In this document: one piece after another, positions 45,862 to 56,706 of the stretch
Layout: the number at the start of each line of letters is the position of its first letter
Numbering within the stretch: position 1 is the first letter of the stretch
Assembly: GCA_027943335.1 (NCBI GenBank)
Contig: BSBK01002161.1
Span: 627,001 to 691,000, forward strand
Source: Chamaecyparis obtusa
Taxonomy: Eukaryota; Streptophyta; Pinopsida; Cupressales; Cupressaceae
DNA: 64,000 bases
Direction: 5' to 3'
Program-made: the position numbers and the translations under genes
Notes under the pieces: model-generated
Databases searched by the model: none
What the model was told of the DNA's origin: nothing
The model's input: only the letters and a program-made list of their open reading frames with translations

Positions 45862-45897
45862 TGTTGGCATTAAGCAGAATTGCCACTAGTGACAACA
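45834..45897 (+). repeat. Inverted repeat bracketing polypurine tract, copia element
   Basis: Arms 45834-45851 and 45880-45897 pair at 15 of 18 positions, with the LTR start in the loop. Confidence 0.65.
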
Positions 45898-47019
45898 CTT
45901 ATTTGCATTCTCAGTGCAAACCAAGCAGAATAGAGCAAATTGAGCAGAACAGTGCAAACCGAGCAGAACAGTACAAACCGAGCAGAACAGTGCAAACCGA
46001 GCAGACAGTGCAAATCGAGCAGACAGTGCAAACCGAGCAGACAGTGCAAACCGAGCAAATAGTGCAAACCGAGCAAGACAGTGCAAACCGAGCAAGTTAG
46101 TACAAACCAAGCAGGACAGTGTAAACCGAGTAACATCATGTCTACCGAGTCACCAGTATTTACCGAGTTCAAAACCTACCGAGTGGTCAGTATGAACCGT
46201 GCCTTCACTTCTACCGAGTGCATGACGATGCCGAGTAATGCAATGGACGCCGAGTATCAAAAAGTCACCGAGTTAGTTTGCAGGAACCGTGTAACCATAC
46301 TTGGGCTGACTTAGTAGCACTTATGTTTATTTGTCAAGCCGACTTTGTAATTGTAATTATAATTAATTGTTTAAGACTTGTATATAAACAATGTTGTAAA
46401 GATGTCAAGATGTAATTTTATGAGTATGTATGTGAATAAAAAGAAAAGTCAGAGATAAGCGAATTACAAAGGGCTTCAGCAGTATAAGGAACAGCAAAGA
46501 CAAATTCATCACAGAAGGTGATCAGTACATCAGTGAATCTCAATCAGCAATCCAGTTGCAAAGCAAGAGATCTACTGTTTCATCCTAACAGGTGAATCAG
46601 TACTAAAATCCTTTAACCGGGTAGACTTAACAGTCTTTTGTAAAATCTCTTTACCGAGTGCATACTTCATTGTATGTTTGTAAATCCTTTAACAAGGTGG
46701 ATTTAGCAATCCTTATTGCTCCTAATAGGGCAGATCATCAGAAGTGATCAAATTGTAATCCTTAACCGGCCAACTTTATTCTGCAGTATTAAAGCTTTGT
46801 GGGTTTCATCCCCACCCCAGTTTTACTTTCTTTTTGGAAGGTTTCTGGGTAACCAAATCTATGTGTCATTATTGTGAATGCTTTTAAGTTTCATGCTTTC
46901 TGTATGCAAAGGTTAAAGTAAATTACATGTTAATACATCTATAATTGAAAGAAAATTTGGAGTTACTGATTCACCCCTCCCCTCTCAGTAACTCGGTTAA
47001 TTCTTGAATATTTCCAACA
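45862..47019 (+). repeat. 3' LTR of the non-autonomous copia element
   Basis: 1,158 bp, exactly 54 bp (three 18-bp units) shorter than the 5' LTR. GCCGAC at 46338, TATA at 46381, hairpin at 46961-46993. Confidence 0.95.
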
Positions 47020-48300
47020 AAAGATGCTAGGGATTGGTACAAAGGCTTACCTGAGAATAGTATTACCTCATGGGATGAATTTGTAAGGAGTTTTAAAGAA
47101 CAATATGTTGAACATGTCAACTCCAATTACATGCTAAATGAATTCAATAATATCAAGAAGCATGCAATTGAAGGTATGTCAGAGTTCAATAACAGGTTTC
47201 AGAGGGCCATGTAAAAATTATTCCAAGTTCTAAGATTGGATGATAAAGTTTTTTTAACTACTTATTTCAATGTTATAGAGGGAAAGATGTCTTACCTCTT
47301 AAGAGATAAAATTCCATGTATCTCGAGAGATGCTTTCAAATTAGCAATAAATATTAATAGCAATAGGAAAGTATCTGGTCAAATGTATAAAAGGGATGAA
47401 GGTAGATTATGGAAAGAGACAAGGCCACATAATGTGAAACATGTCAGGGAAGATGACAAGGTTAACAAATTGGCCACTATTGTCAAAGATCTGTCAACTA
47501 GATTTGATAAAGATGGGAAAGGTTTCCAAGATAATAGACCACCTTATCAAAGTTAGGAGAGATTCCCTAGTCTTCGTGATCATCCATATAAGACAAATTG
47601 GAAAGATGGGAAGCCTATTTTTGATAACCATGAGCCACAAAAGGGAAGAGATACACTTGATCCTTTGAAGAAGAATACTACCCATAATGTAGAGAATATT
47701 CCATGGTGTGTGGCCTACAACATGCCTCACTCACCTTTTCAATGTGTTGTTTCTCAAGCTCTAGAAGATGAGACAAAAGATTCACCTATAGGAGACCATG
47801 AAGGCTCTAAAAAAGCTTGCAGTAAATATGTTCACCATTGAGAGAGTGGAAGAATTTGCCTCTTTAGATGATGAAGAGATAGTGTAAGATGTTGACTATA
47901 AGAGGAGAACTCTCCCTACTTATGAGAAACAAGTATTTTCTCATTCTGATCATGAAGAATTTGATACTAATATTGGTCAAACAAATATGAATAGACTAGA
48001 TGTGGAGGATAATCATTGGAGAAAGCCTAGTATAGAAGAAATCAAGAATCTGATTGTAGCAACTATTTCTCAAGCTAGGTCCTCATACAACTTAAGAAAC
48101 AAAAAGGCTGATGTAGATCAAGGAGTTCCTATGTCAGTCTTTGTCAAGAATGACTCTCAAAGTAAGGTTTCTCCTAAACTAGTTGTTTCTACAAGTAAGG
48201 ATATAAACAACAAGAAACAAACTGTTGTAGTTCAGAATACTAAGAAAGTGAGGAAAATACCACAAAACAAAGAAATAAGAGGGCTGGTGGGAAAATAAAT
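47020..48300 (+). pseudogene. Gypsy B Gag, C-terminal part and gag-protease linker
   Basis: Resumes in frame as KDARDWYKGLPENSITSWDEF, FKEQYVEHVNS, MSEFNNRFQ, the retrotransposon Gag core. TAG codons at 47212-47214 and 47554-47556. Beyond 47840 the frame changes, then a linker with NHWRKPSIEEIKNLI and a basic NKKADVD stretch leads to protease. Confidence 0.82.
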
Positions 48301-48900
48301 TTGTCTGAACTTTCTATTGAGGCCCCAGCTCTTGACATGAGACATGCTTTGTCCCAAATGAAGGTATCAATCCCTTTATTGGAAATGTTGAAAATAAAGG
48401 AGCATAAAGCAACATCTTTGGCTCTAATTAATGAGCAAGAAGAGCTTCCCATTGTGATAGAAAAGATAATATCAATGGTAGGACCTGAGATAACCAAAAG
48501 AGTTTCCAAATTTTGTGTTGGAAATATTGTAACCCAAGAGCCTTCCTCCATTGATCTTTTTTATGTCACTCTAATTGTGAATAATTTATTACTAAAGAAA
48601 AGTATGATAGACTCTAATGCTACAGCAATGGTGATGCCTTACCATGTAATGAAGGAGTTAGGACTTCAAGTTGATACATCCAATGGCATATGTTATGCTA
48701 TGGACAATAGGGTAGTTCATGTGGTAGGAACCTTGGTTGGAATAGAAGTGAAAATTGCTGCATTTCCTGAGGCCACCTATAAAATGGATGTTGTTGTGGT
48801 TGATACCAAGCCTCATTATGGAATGCTACTATCTAGATAGTGGGCAGCAGTAGTAGGGGGAAAGTTACAATTAGATCTAACTTATGCTACAATTATTGTG
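48301..48900 (+). pseudogene. Gypsy B protease
   Basis: Retropepsin: KSMIDSNATAMVMPYHVMKELGL. The active site DSG reads DSN, a change of the conserved Gly. Flap-side segments VVHVVGTLVGIEVKI and KPHYGMLLSR are intact, with TAG 48838-48840 after LLSR where Gln is usual. It would cut the polyprotein. Same frame as the next domain. Confidence 0.82.
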
Positions 48901-49059
48901 AATGCTACTAAGGTAAAGTTGTACAGAGAACCTCCTTCATCAGTAATGATTGAGATGGTAGCCCCTGAGGATCTAAATTGTTGTGTACACATTGACATGA
49001 ATAGCTTTGTGATTGAAGAGATAGTGCCACAGTTAAAAAATACTAACCCTATTGTTGAT

Positions 49060-49480
49060 GATTTTCTCTTGCAACAAGATGGATTATGGAAGCTATACTT
49101 TGATGGTGGATGCTCTAAAGAGGGCTCCGGAGCTAGTGTTTTACTAATATCCCCATTAGGTATTACCTTTAAATACTCTTTTTTGTTGACTTTCCAATGC
49201 ACAAATAATACTACTAAATATGAAGCTTTGATTTTGGGATTAGATATTGCAATCAAACATGGTATAAGATGTTTAAAAGTTTATGGAGATTCCCAATTAG
49301 TCATTGCTCAGATCATATCACAATATGCTGCAAAAGATGACAAACTTAAGTTATACAAATATGTTGTCTGGGATAAAATTTAATTTTTTGATGCTTTCAA
49401 TATTCTGTGTGTAGAGAGGTCAAAAAATATTATGGCAGACTTTCTTGCAAATGTTAAATTGAAAAGAAATGATGCAACCC
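49060..49480 (+). pseudogene. Archaeal-type RNase H of gypsy B, upstream of RT
   Basis: LWKLYFDGGCSKEGSGAS, TKYEALILGLDIAIKHG, VYGDSQLVIAQI, then NIMADFLANVK: all four acidic residues of the DEDD set are visible. It lies between protease and RT in the same reading frame as both (48301, 49591 and 49933 are in register), so this position is original, not a later shuffle. In gypsy C the same domain lies after RT and RNase H. Confidence 0.85.
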
Positions 49481-50610
49481 TTACTGGAGTGTCAAAATTG
49501 GAAGTGAAAAGTAGGCCTATTGTCCTGGATAATATCTACAATTGGCGAGTCTTTGAAGATGATAATGACATCTTAAGATTTATGTAGGGTTTGGATCAAT
49601 ATGATGGTCAACATATTGATTTTGATGATTACCAAGAAGTGATTAATGGGAAAGACTGTGTCATGGGAAATAAGATTGTACAGTTACCTTCAACCCATAT
49701 CCCCAAGGGTTTAGTTGATTTGGAAGGAATGTTCAAAATAAATGACAGTCACATGTCTCAGAAGTCCAATGCCAAAGTGGATGACCTAGAGGAAATAAAC
49801 TTAGGGGAGACTTCTCCTCAAGTTGTCTACATTGGGAAATGTCTCAGTAAGGATATAAGGAATAATCTAATAAGGCTGCAAAAATAATATAAGCATGTCT
49901 TTGCTTGGTCATATGATGACCTCAAAGCCTATATGGTAGACTTGTTTCAACATGAGATTCATTTTAAAGAAGACACTAAACCATTCAGGCAAAAGCAAAG
50001 CCCCATTAATCCCGTATTAGCTACTAAAATGCAAACATATTTAACCCAGCTAAGGGATGCAGGTATCATTGAGCCCATTAGACATTCTTCTTGGGTTTCA
50101 AACTTAGTACCAGTCAAGAAGAAGAGTGGTGACATAAGTCTATGTGTGGATTTTAGAAATTTAAATGTTGCTTCAATCAAAGACCACTATGGACTACCTA
50201 ATATGGAAGCTATGCTTCATAAGGTGATTGGCTATGATTTGTTGTCCATGATGGATGGATTCTCAAGATATAACTAGGTTTTTGGTCAAAGAATCAGAGC
50301 AGTTCAAGACAACATTTACTACCCCTTGGGGAACATATGTGTATGTCAGGATGCCATTTGGTCTAAAAAATTCTAGAGCAACCTTCCAAAGGGTGATGGA
50401 TGTAGCTTTTAAAGACCTCATTAATGTCCTCATGGTTGTGTACCAAGATGATTTGACTGCATATTCTACGAAAGTTGAGGATCATTGTAATCACTTAGAA
50501 ATGGTTCTGCTGAAGACTATAGAGTATGATATCTCTCTAAATCCTAAGAAATGCCACTATTCTATTATTGAGGGAAATCTACTAGGCCACATAGTCTCAA
50601 AGGAGTGAGT
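49481..50610 (+). pseudogene. Gypsy B reverse transcriptase
   Basis: After a linker with FAWSYDDLKAY, RT has FRQKQSPINPVL, LCVDFRNLNVASIKDHYGLP, LLSMMDGFSRYN, PFGLKNSRATFQ, the catalytic VVYQDDLTAYS and NPKKCHY. TAG at 50275 and a one-base insertion near 50280 shift the frame. Catalytic aspartates intact. Confidence 0.9.
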
Positions 50611-51260
50611 GAGAATTGATCCTGAAAGAGTAGAGGCTATTAACAAGTTCCCTGCCCCCAAAAATCTCGAAGGTGTCCGGTCTTTCTTGGGACAAATAAA
50701 TTTTGTCAGAAGATTTATTGCAAATTTTGTTGAATTGGATAAACCAATTGTCAAGCTACTAAAGAAAGATGTAAAATTTCTTTGGGATCAAGAAGCACAA
50801 GAAGCCTTTGAGAAGATAAAGAAAATAATTCAGGAGGCCCCTATTCTGACATCTCCTAATTATTCCAAGCCCTTTTCTCTATTCTCTTTTTCATCTTTTC
50901 ACACCATTACAACAATCTTGTTACAAAAGGATGATGAAAGATATGAGCATCCTATTGCCTTTTTCAGAAAATCTTTGCAATCAACAGAATTAAATTATGA
51001 ACTAATGGAAAAACAAGTGTGCACTAGTCAAGGCATTAAAAGCTTTTAGACATTATCTTGTCTGTGCTAAAATTAATGCATATATTCTACATGCTATAGT
51101 AAAGGACATTTTGGTTCAAAATGAGGTCACAGGAAAAAGATGCAAATGGATTAAGAGAATCCAGGAGTTTGATTTAGAACTTCACATCACTAAACTTGTC
51201 AGAGGACTAGGTCTAGCAAAGTTGATGACTGAAGAAAATATGGACCTGATTCAGGTCAAC
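50611..51260 (+). pseudogene. Gypsy B degenerate RNase H
   Basis: Connection FLGQINFVRRFIANF, then the RNase H fold LFSFSSFHTITTILLQKDD, where the first catalytic Asp (usual LxSDxALGAVL) is absent, and AKINAYILHAIV, where the third is absent. Frameshift near 51018. The acidic site was probably lost because the archaeal-type RNase H does the job. Confidence 0.75.
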
Positions 51261-52556
51261 CATGTTGATCTAAATAGAAAAGATGTCACCAACATTGAAA
51301 TGCAACCCTGGTACACCAATATAGTATCTTTCCTCAAAATTGTTATTTTCCCAAAGGACCTTAATGATAATCAAAGGAGAAGTTTAAAATTGCAAGCCCA
51401 GAGATATGTGTTACAGCAAGGTGATTTATATTGGAAAGACAATGATGGGATCTTGTTGTTGTGTTTAGACAAAGGGCAGTCTGAGAAAATTTTGAAAGAA
51501 ATGGACTTTGGAATGTGTGGAGGACACCATTCAGCTAGAGAAACTACTCATAAAATCCTAAGAGTTGGGTATTATTGGCCTATATTGTTCAAGGATACCC
51601 ATGCATTTGTTAGAAAGTGTGAACCATGCCAAAGGTTCTCAAACAAGTTGAAATTATCAGGAGCATTAATGTTGAATCCTATAGTGGCAAAAGCTCCTTT
51701 TGGTATGTGGGGCATTGATTTCATTGGAGAGTTTGTTGAGAAGTCCATAGGAGGTCATAGCTAGATAATTGTAGCTACTAATTACTTTACTAAGTGGATT
51801 GAAGAAATCCCAAAAAAGAAAGGTACAAGCACAATTGTTATTGATTTCTTAATGGATAACATTGTTACAAAATTTGGTGTTCCTATCAAAATAGTGATGG
51901 ATAATGCAATGAGTTTTAGGTCACAAGAATTCAAGGATTTTTGTTTAGGTATGGGCATAATAATGTCATACTCATCCCCATACCACCCATAAGCTAGCGG
52001 TAAAGCAGAATCAAGTAATAAAAGTATTTTGTAGATCCTGAAGAAGACCTTAGAAAAGAACAAGAGAACTTGGCACTCAAAGCTTAAATTAACTTTATGG
52101 ATAGATAGGATCATAGAAAAAAGAGCCACAAGAAAGTCTCCTTTTGAGATGGTGAATGGTATTAAATCAAGGCTTCCTATGAATAATTTATTGTCCATTT
52201 ACAAATTTATACAAGAGGAAGATTTGGAAATGACTGATCCTCTGGAAGATAGAGTGCTCCAGCTTGTTGAATTGGATGAAACAAGAAGAGAAGGCCAAAA
52301 AGAGAACATTAGATTACAAAAAAAGATGTTTGATAAGATGGAAACTATTAGGAAATTTCAGCTTGAAGATTTGGTCCTTCAATGGAATGCAAGAAGTGAG
52401 GATAAGGGGAAGCATAAAAAATTTGAATCATTATGGTTAGGTCCCTATATTATCCATCAAGCTCATGGGAAAGATTCTTATTTCCTAAAAAATATGGATG
52501 GTGAAGAACAGGAATTGCCAGTGCATGGACAACTCCTGAAAAAAAAATTCAATTAA
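51261..52556 (+). pseudogene. Gypsy B integrase
   Basis: Zinc region GGHHSARETTHKILRVGYYWP and KCEPCQRF, first Asp in MWGIDFIGEF, second in KIVMDNAMSF, Glu in SGKAESSNKS: all catalytic residues present. Stops TAG 51762, TAA about 51989, TAG about 52033. C-terminal end VHGQLLKKKFN. Same frame throughout from 51111. Confidence 0.9.
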
Positions 52557-52719
52557 AATAACTTATGTTCCATGCAGAGTAGTTTCTTAGTGTATAGGTG
52601 TGCTTATTTCAAGTCATGTGTTACTTTCCTACAATAGGTTAAGTTTTGTTTGGTCTACTACCCAGAGATTTTGGTTTCTTGCTATAAATTGGCATTTAAG
52701 CATCCTCAGAGAGAGCCAC
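52557..52719 (+). other. Gypsy B 3' untranslated region and polypurine tract
   Basis: Short noncoding run ending GAGAGAGCC (52709-52718) just before the LTR. Confidence 0.6.
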
Positions 52720-53869
52720 TATTGGTAGTATTTTCAAAGTTTTGAAAGTTGCACTTTATTTCTTGTTTCTTTGATAGTTTTCCTAGTTCTTGTGCTAATT
52801 TTCCTACAATCTTCCTGTTCCAGATGCTAGAATTGTCCGTAATGGTGAAAAACCCTAGGTACTATGTCAAAAATGCTTCTAAAAATCCAAAAATCCGATA
52901 GGTACTTAACCAAGTTCTATTTTTTCATTAATTTTTCAAATCACTTAAGTCTAAAGGCATGTGTGCTTTATGTTTACCGCTTAGTCACTCACTCTTTGTA
53001 AGCATTCAACATATTCCTTTAAGTCTGGTGATTCAAAAAAGCCTTTGTCATGTAATCTCTTAAGTCTAGAGAATATTCCTTTTATTCATGAGACTCAGTG
53101 GATGATTTTAGTCACCAAGTCTCCAAGTGATCTTTGCGAGATCTAGTGTATGTTGCCAGAAAATATTTCAAAGGAAACTATAGTCGCTAAGTCTCCATAT
53201 GTAGAAGGATTTCAGTCAAGTGATCTCTTAATAAAATGATGAAATGACCAAAGCTTCAGCGATTATGAGATTTCTACTTAGTCGCCAGGTGTCCCAGTGA
53301 AGGATGATAGTTATGTTGTTTTCAGTCGCAAGGTCTTTCATCACTTTGATGGTTAATGTATTTATCCAACAACCCAATGATTGTGGTAGTTGTGCATCCG
53401 CAGAAACCAAGTGGTTATGTTATAAACCTTCTGCTATCTAGTGACATGGTCATCTCCTAGTCTCACAATTTAGCGGTTAAGTCATAATATTTTCAGTGAC
53501 TTGATGACAATTGTAAGATGGAGAAAAAATCAATGGTCAGATTATATCTCATAGTCTAAGAAAAGTTAAGAAAGATATCTAGCGACTTGGTGAATAAAGG
53601 TTTCATGTAGTCTCCGATTTTAACTAGGGTAAAGAGAAATATTAAGAGACTATGAGATATCTTTAGTCACGTGATCACCAGAAGGTGATGGGTTAAAATG
53701 AAGGTTTTCAAAGATTAAATTTGATTCATTGATATAATCGTAATCAGGCGGTGATCACATTGTCTCCCATTTGAGCCATGAGTTAAGAAAAGTTGTAGCA
53801 ACTATGAGAAGTGCTTTGTCACCCAATCTCTGAAGTGAACTCAGGTAAAGAAGATTATTAAGTGACTGG
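52720..53869 (+). repeat. Gypsy B 3' LTR, first 1,150 bp
   Basis: Starts TATTGG (a worn TGTTGG) and follows the 5' LTR, with the same AGTCGC motif series. Cut at 53870 by gypsy C. No gene. Confidence 0.85.
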
Positions 53870-55078
53870 TGTAATACCCCAAAAATGGGCTATAAGTTCA
53901 TTAACCTCCTATATCATCAAATCATATGAAATCGACATCAAAGTCCTAATCTAAGGCACATCTAAACATCATCGAATCATAATTGATTATCTTAAATTTT
54001 GCATCGGGGAATATTCCTAGTAATATTCCTAATTATCTTAATTATCTTTAATTTAATGATTATTTGGCGATAAATCACATTTATCCTAAAAATTTAATTA
54101 ATTGAATATTTTCATATTTAATTAATTAGATTTAATATTTGCCACTTAATTGTGTAATTAAATTTAATTCTATCTATTATTAATTGTATTATTTAATTTT
54201 GACAATAAATCAAAATTCCTATCTTTAATTGATTAAATTCTTATTTAATTAATTAAAGCATGTTGTCATTATTTAATAATATAATTTTTAATAAAAGTTT
54301 GGTAAAATAGTTAATTAACCCATAAATTAATTATTTATTTTCCAAAAGCAGTTAAGTTGGAAATAAATCACTTTATTATTAAATTAATTCATAAATAAAA
54401 CATGCACAATCATAAAAGCAAACAACTATCAATTATCAATTAAAGCTAAACTCTATTTTGAGTTAAAACTTAGCTTTTGCATGTTTTTGTCAGTTAATTA
54501 TCTTTTATTTAAAAATAACTCAAAAATCAAGTTGAGTTATTTGAGTGATTTATAGCTTTTTCCCATGCACCTCCAAAGCCCTGGATTTCTATAAATTAAA
54601 GGCTCAGCTCTTCACAAATCATCTCATATTTTGCACAATCACGCTGGAGAATTGGAATTGAAGAATCAAAGCTCTTGCGAATCGACATCTTTGTGAGATC
54701 AATCTTATTTTTGCATTCATATTACATATCATTGTTAGATTCATAGCATATCAATTTTCAATAGCATTCATAGCATATCAGTTTTCAATAGCATTCATAT
54801 CATATCAGTTTTTATCATTCTTATTGCATAGAAAATATCAAAAATATAGATTAATTGCATTTATTCCATATCTAGAATTGCATTCAAATCCTTCATTTAG
54901 GTTTTGTCTAGGTCACTGATCTCGATTATAGTCTGAGAACATTAATCTCGCACCTATTAGAAGGCAGTAAATCGCTTGGTTAGATAGCTTTCAATTTTGC
55001 ATGATTTTGATTATAGCTAACCTCTAATGTTTTACTGAGTGTTGTGTCTACAGATCAGGTATAATTTTCACACACACA
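53870..55078 (+). repeat. Gypsy C 5' LTR
   Basis: TGTAATACCCC to about CACACACA, with TATA-like TATAAATTAA at 54590-54599. The right end is placed by the primer-like site TAGCGCCCACCATGGGG (near 55083-55100), close to a common gypsy primer sequence, so it is provisional. Confidence 0.5.
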
Positions 55079-56510
55079 TTTCTAGCGCCCACCATGGGGC
55101 AACCCACCTTTGCATGCTGGTTTTGATTTTTTTGGGAGCTAAAACCCCAAAGTTTCAAAGATTTAATTTTATCTCCCAAACGGCTTGGAATTTTGGTCTG
55201 AAATTTTTTTGCAGGTTGATGACATGTCATAGAAGCTATAGTAAAAAATTTAGAATTTTCTGAGATGTTTTGAATTTTTAATAATTTTTTCTTGAAATTC
55301 CAGAAAAAATTAATATCTGACGCAAATCAGCATATTTTTCAAAAAAAATTATATTTTCGGAAAGCTCTTTAAATTATATAGGGGGTCCATTCTTTGTGTT
55401 TTAAATTTGGACATGATATCATAGCTCAAATAGTCAATTTACAAAAACTGGTCTATTTTGATAAAATGGGTCTCTAGGGCACAAATGAAGAGGTTTTTCT
55501 AAAATTTTTGCATTTTTGGAAAGCTCTCCATTTTTTAGTAGGGGTCTCTATTCTGAATTTCTATTTTTGTGGCCAAAATCATATCAAAAAAATAAGATCT
55601 TGTTGACTAGGTCAAATGCAAAAAAAAAAAAAAAATTTGTGATGGGTATGCACTTATTTTTTTACATGGTTCAATGAATGATATGAGTTGTCATTTGAGT
55701 TGATTGCTGGTTATTATTACTGATAATAATTGATTTTTAGAGCTAACCCTATGGTTTTCATAAGTTGAATATATTTTGCATATCTTGTTTGCTTGTTTGC
55801 TTGTTAGAGAGTTCGTCACTTGCTTGCATGGAAAAGCTCAACAAAAATTGCTAAAAATTAAGTGAAATCTACTAAGCGCGTTGCAAGGATCCCAGGTATT
55901 CTCCTTCATCTAATAATATTTTGATTTGGGACTTAAAATAAATCTCTTATGTGTCAAGCTTGTGTGCATCTTTTCATGCTTTTGATCTATTTCTACACAC
56001 TTGCATAATTGATACTAGGTTGTGAACCCTTAAGGATTCATTAAGTAGTCTTAGAATACTTGTGATTGATCTTGATTTCTATCTTGGGTTATTGGACTCG
56101 CTAATCCGCCGGCCCCTCATTTTCGCCCCGTGGTTGCAATCTCAGCGCCATAAAGGGGAGGGGTCAACAGGACAGAAGCGTTAAATGTTCCACTTGGCAA
56201 CCCTTTTGTGCTTTTAGGAACTCCCTTGTTTTCTAAGTTGTGGACTTGTTTTTAGCTTGTGTGAGGTGTTAAGTGTTCCACCTTGTGGACTCATCTCATA
56301 TTCGCTTTAAACGTGAAGTGTTCCTCTTTCTACTTTTTGGATGCTTTTGGTAGATTTGCTTTCGGAACATACATCTGTGCTCACATAGTAATTAGGCCCT
56401 ATGAACACTATTTGTGATTCTTGAGAGATTGGATTCCTAGCAAAATCCTTCTTGACGATAGAATCCTTGTTGGTAGGGAGGATACTTAGTGCGTTTCACA
56501 TTCAACTTAG

Positions 56511-56706
56511 TTAGTGAGTCTTCTCTTATTGATCGACACATTCTCTCTCCGGAGAGGTTGATAGATCACGTAGGGTTGATATCACGAGCTTTGGTGAATC
56601 AAAATTGGTTAGTGCGTCTTCTCTTATTGATTGATACATTCTCTCCCCGAAGAGGTTGATAGATCACGTGGAGTTGATATCACAGACCTTGGTGGAACAA
56701 AACTTT
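56511..56706 (+). repeat. 98-bp tandem duplication in gypsy C leader
   Basis: Units 56511-56608 and 56609-56706, starting TTAGTGAGTC and TTAGTGCGTC, about 85-90% alike by eye. Confidence 0.8.

Larger units (their letters stand above)
39558..47019 (+). mobile_element. Non-autonomous copia element, complete, 7,462 bp
   Basis: LTRs 39558-40769 and 45862-47019, Met-tRNA primer site, gag, a 1,051-codon unknown frame, polypurine tract. No protease, integrase, RT or RNase H motif anywhere between the LTRs. It sits in the gypsy B Gag codons TTA ATA AAA GAT: AAAG is present on both sides (39554-39557 and 47020-47023). The LTRs differ by about two dozen bases outside the repeat array, nearly all transitions. 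Confidence 0.93.
31937..53869 (+). mobile_element. Gypsy B: Tat-like Ty3/gypsy with giant LTRs
   Basis: 5' LTR 31937-38016, primer site 38021, gag, protease, archaeal-type RNase H, RT, RNase H, integrase to 52556, polypurine tract, then a 3' LTR from 52720. The 3' LTR repeats the start of the 5' LTR for about 1,150 bp and is cut by gypsy C at 53870. A copia element fills 39558-47019 inside gag. The rest of the 3' LTR must lie beyond 64000. Confidence 0.85.
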
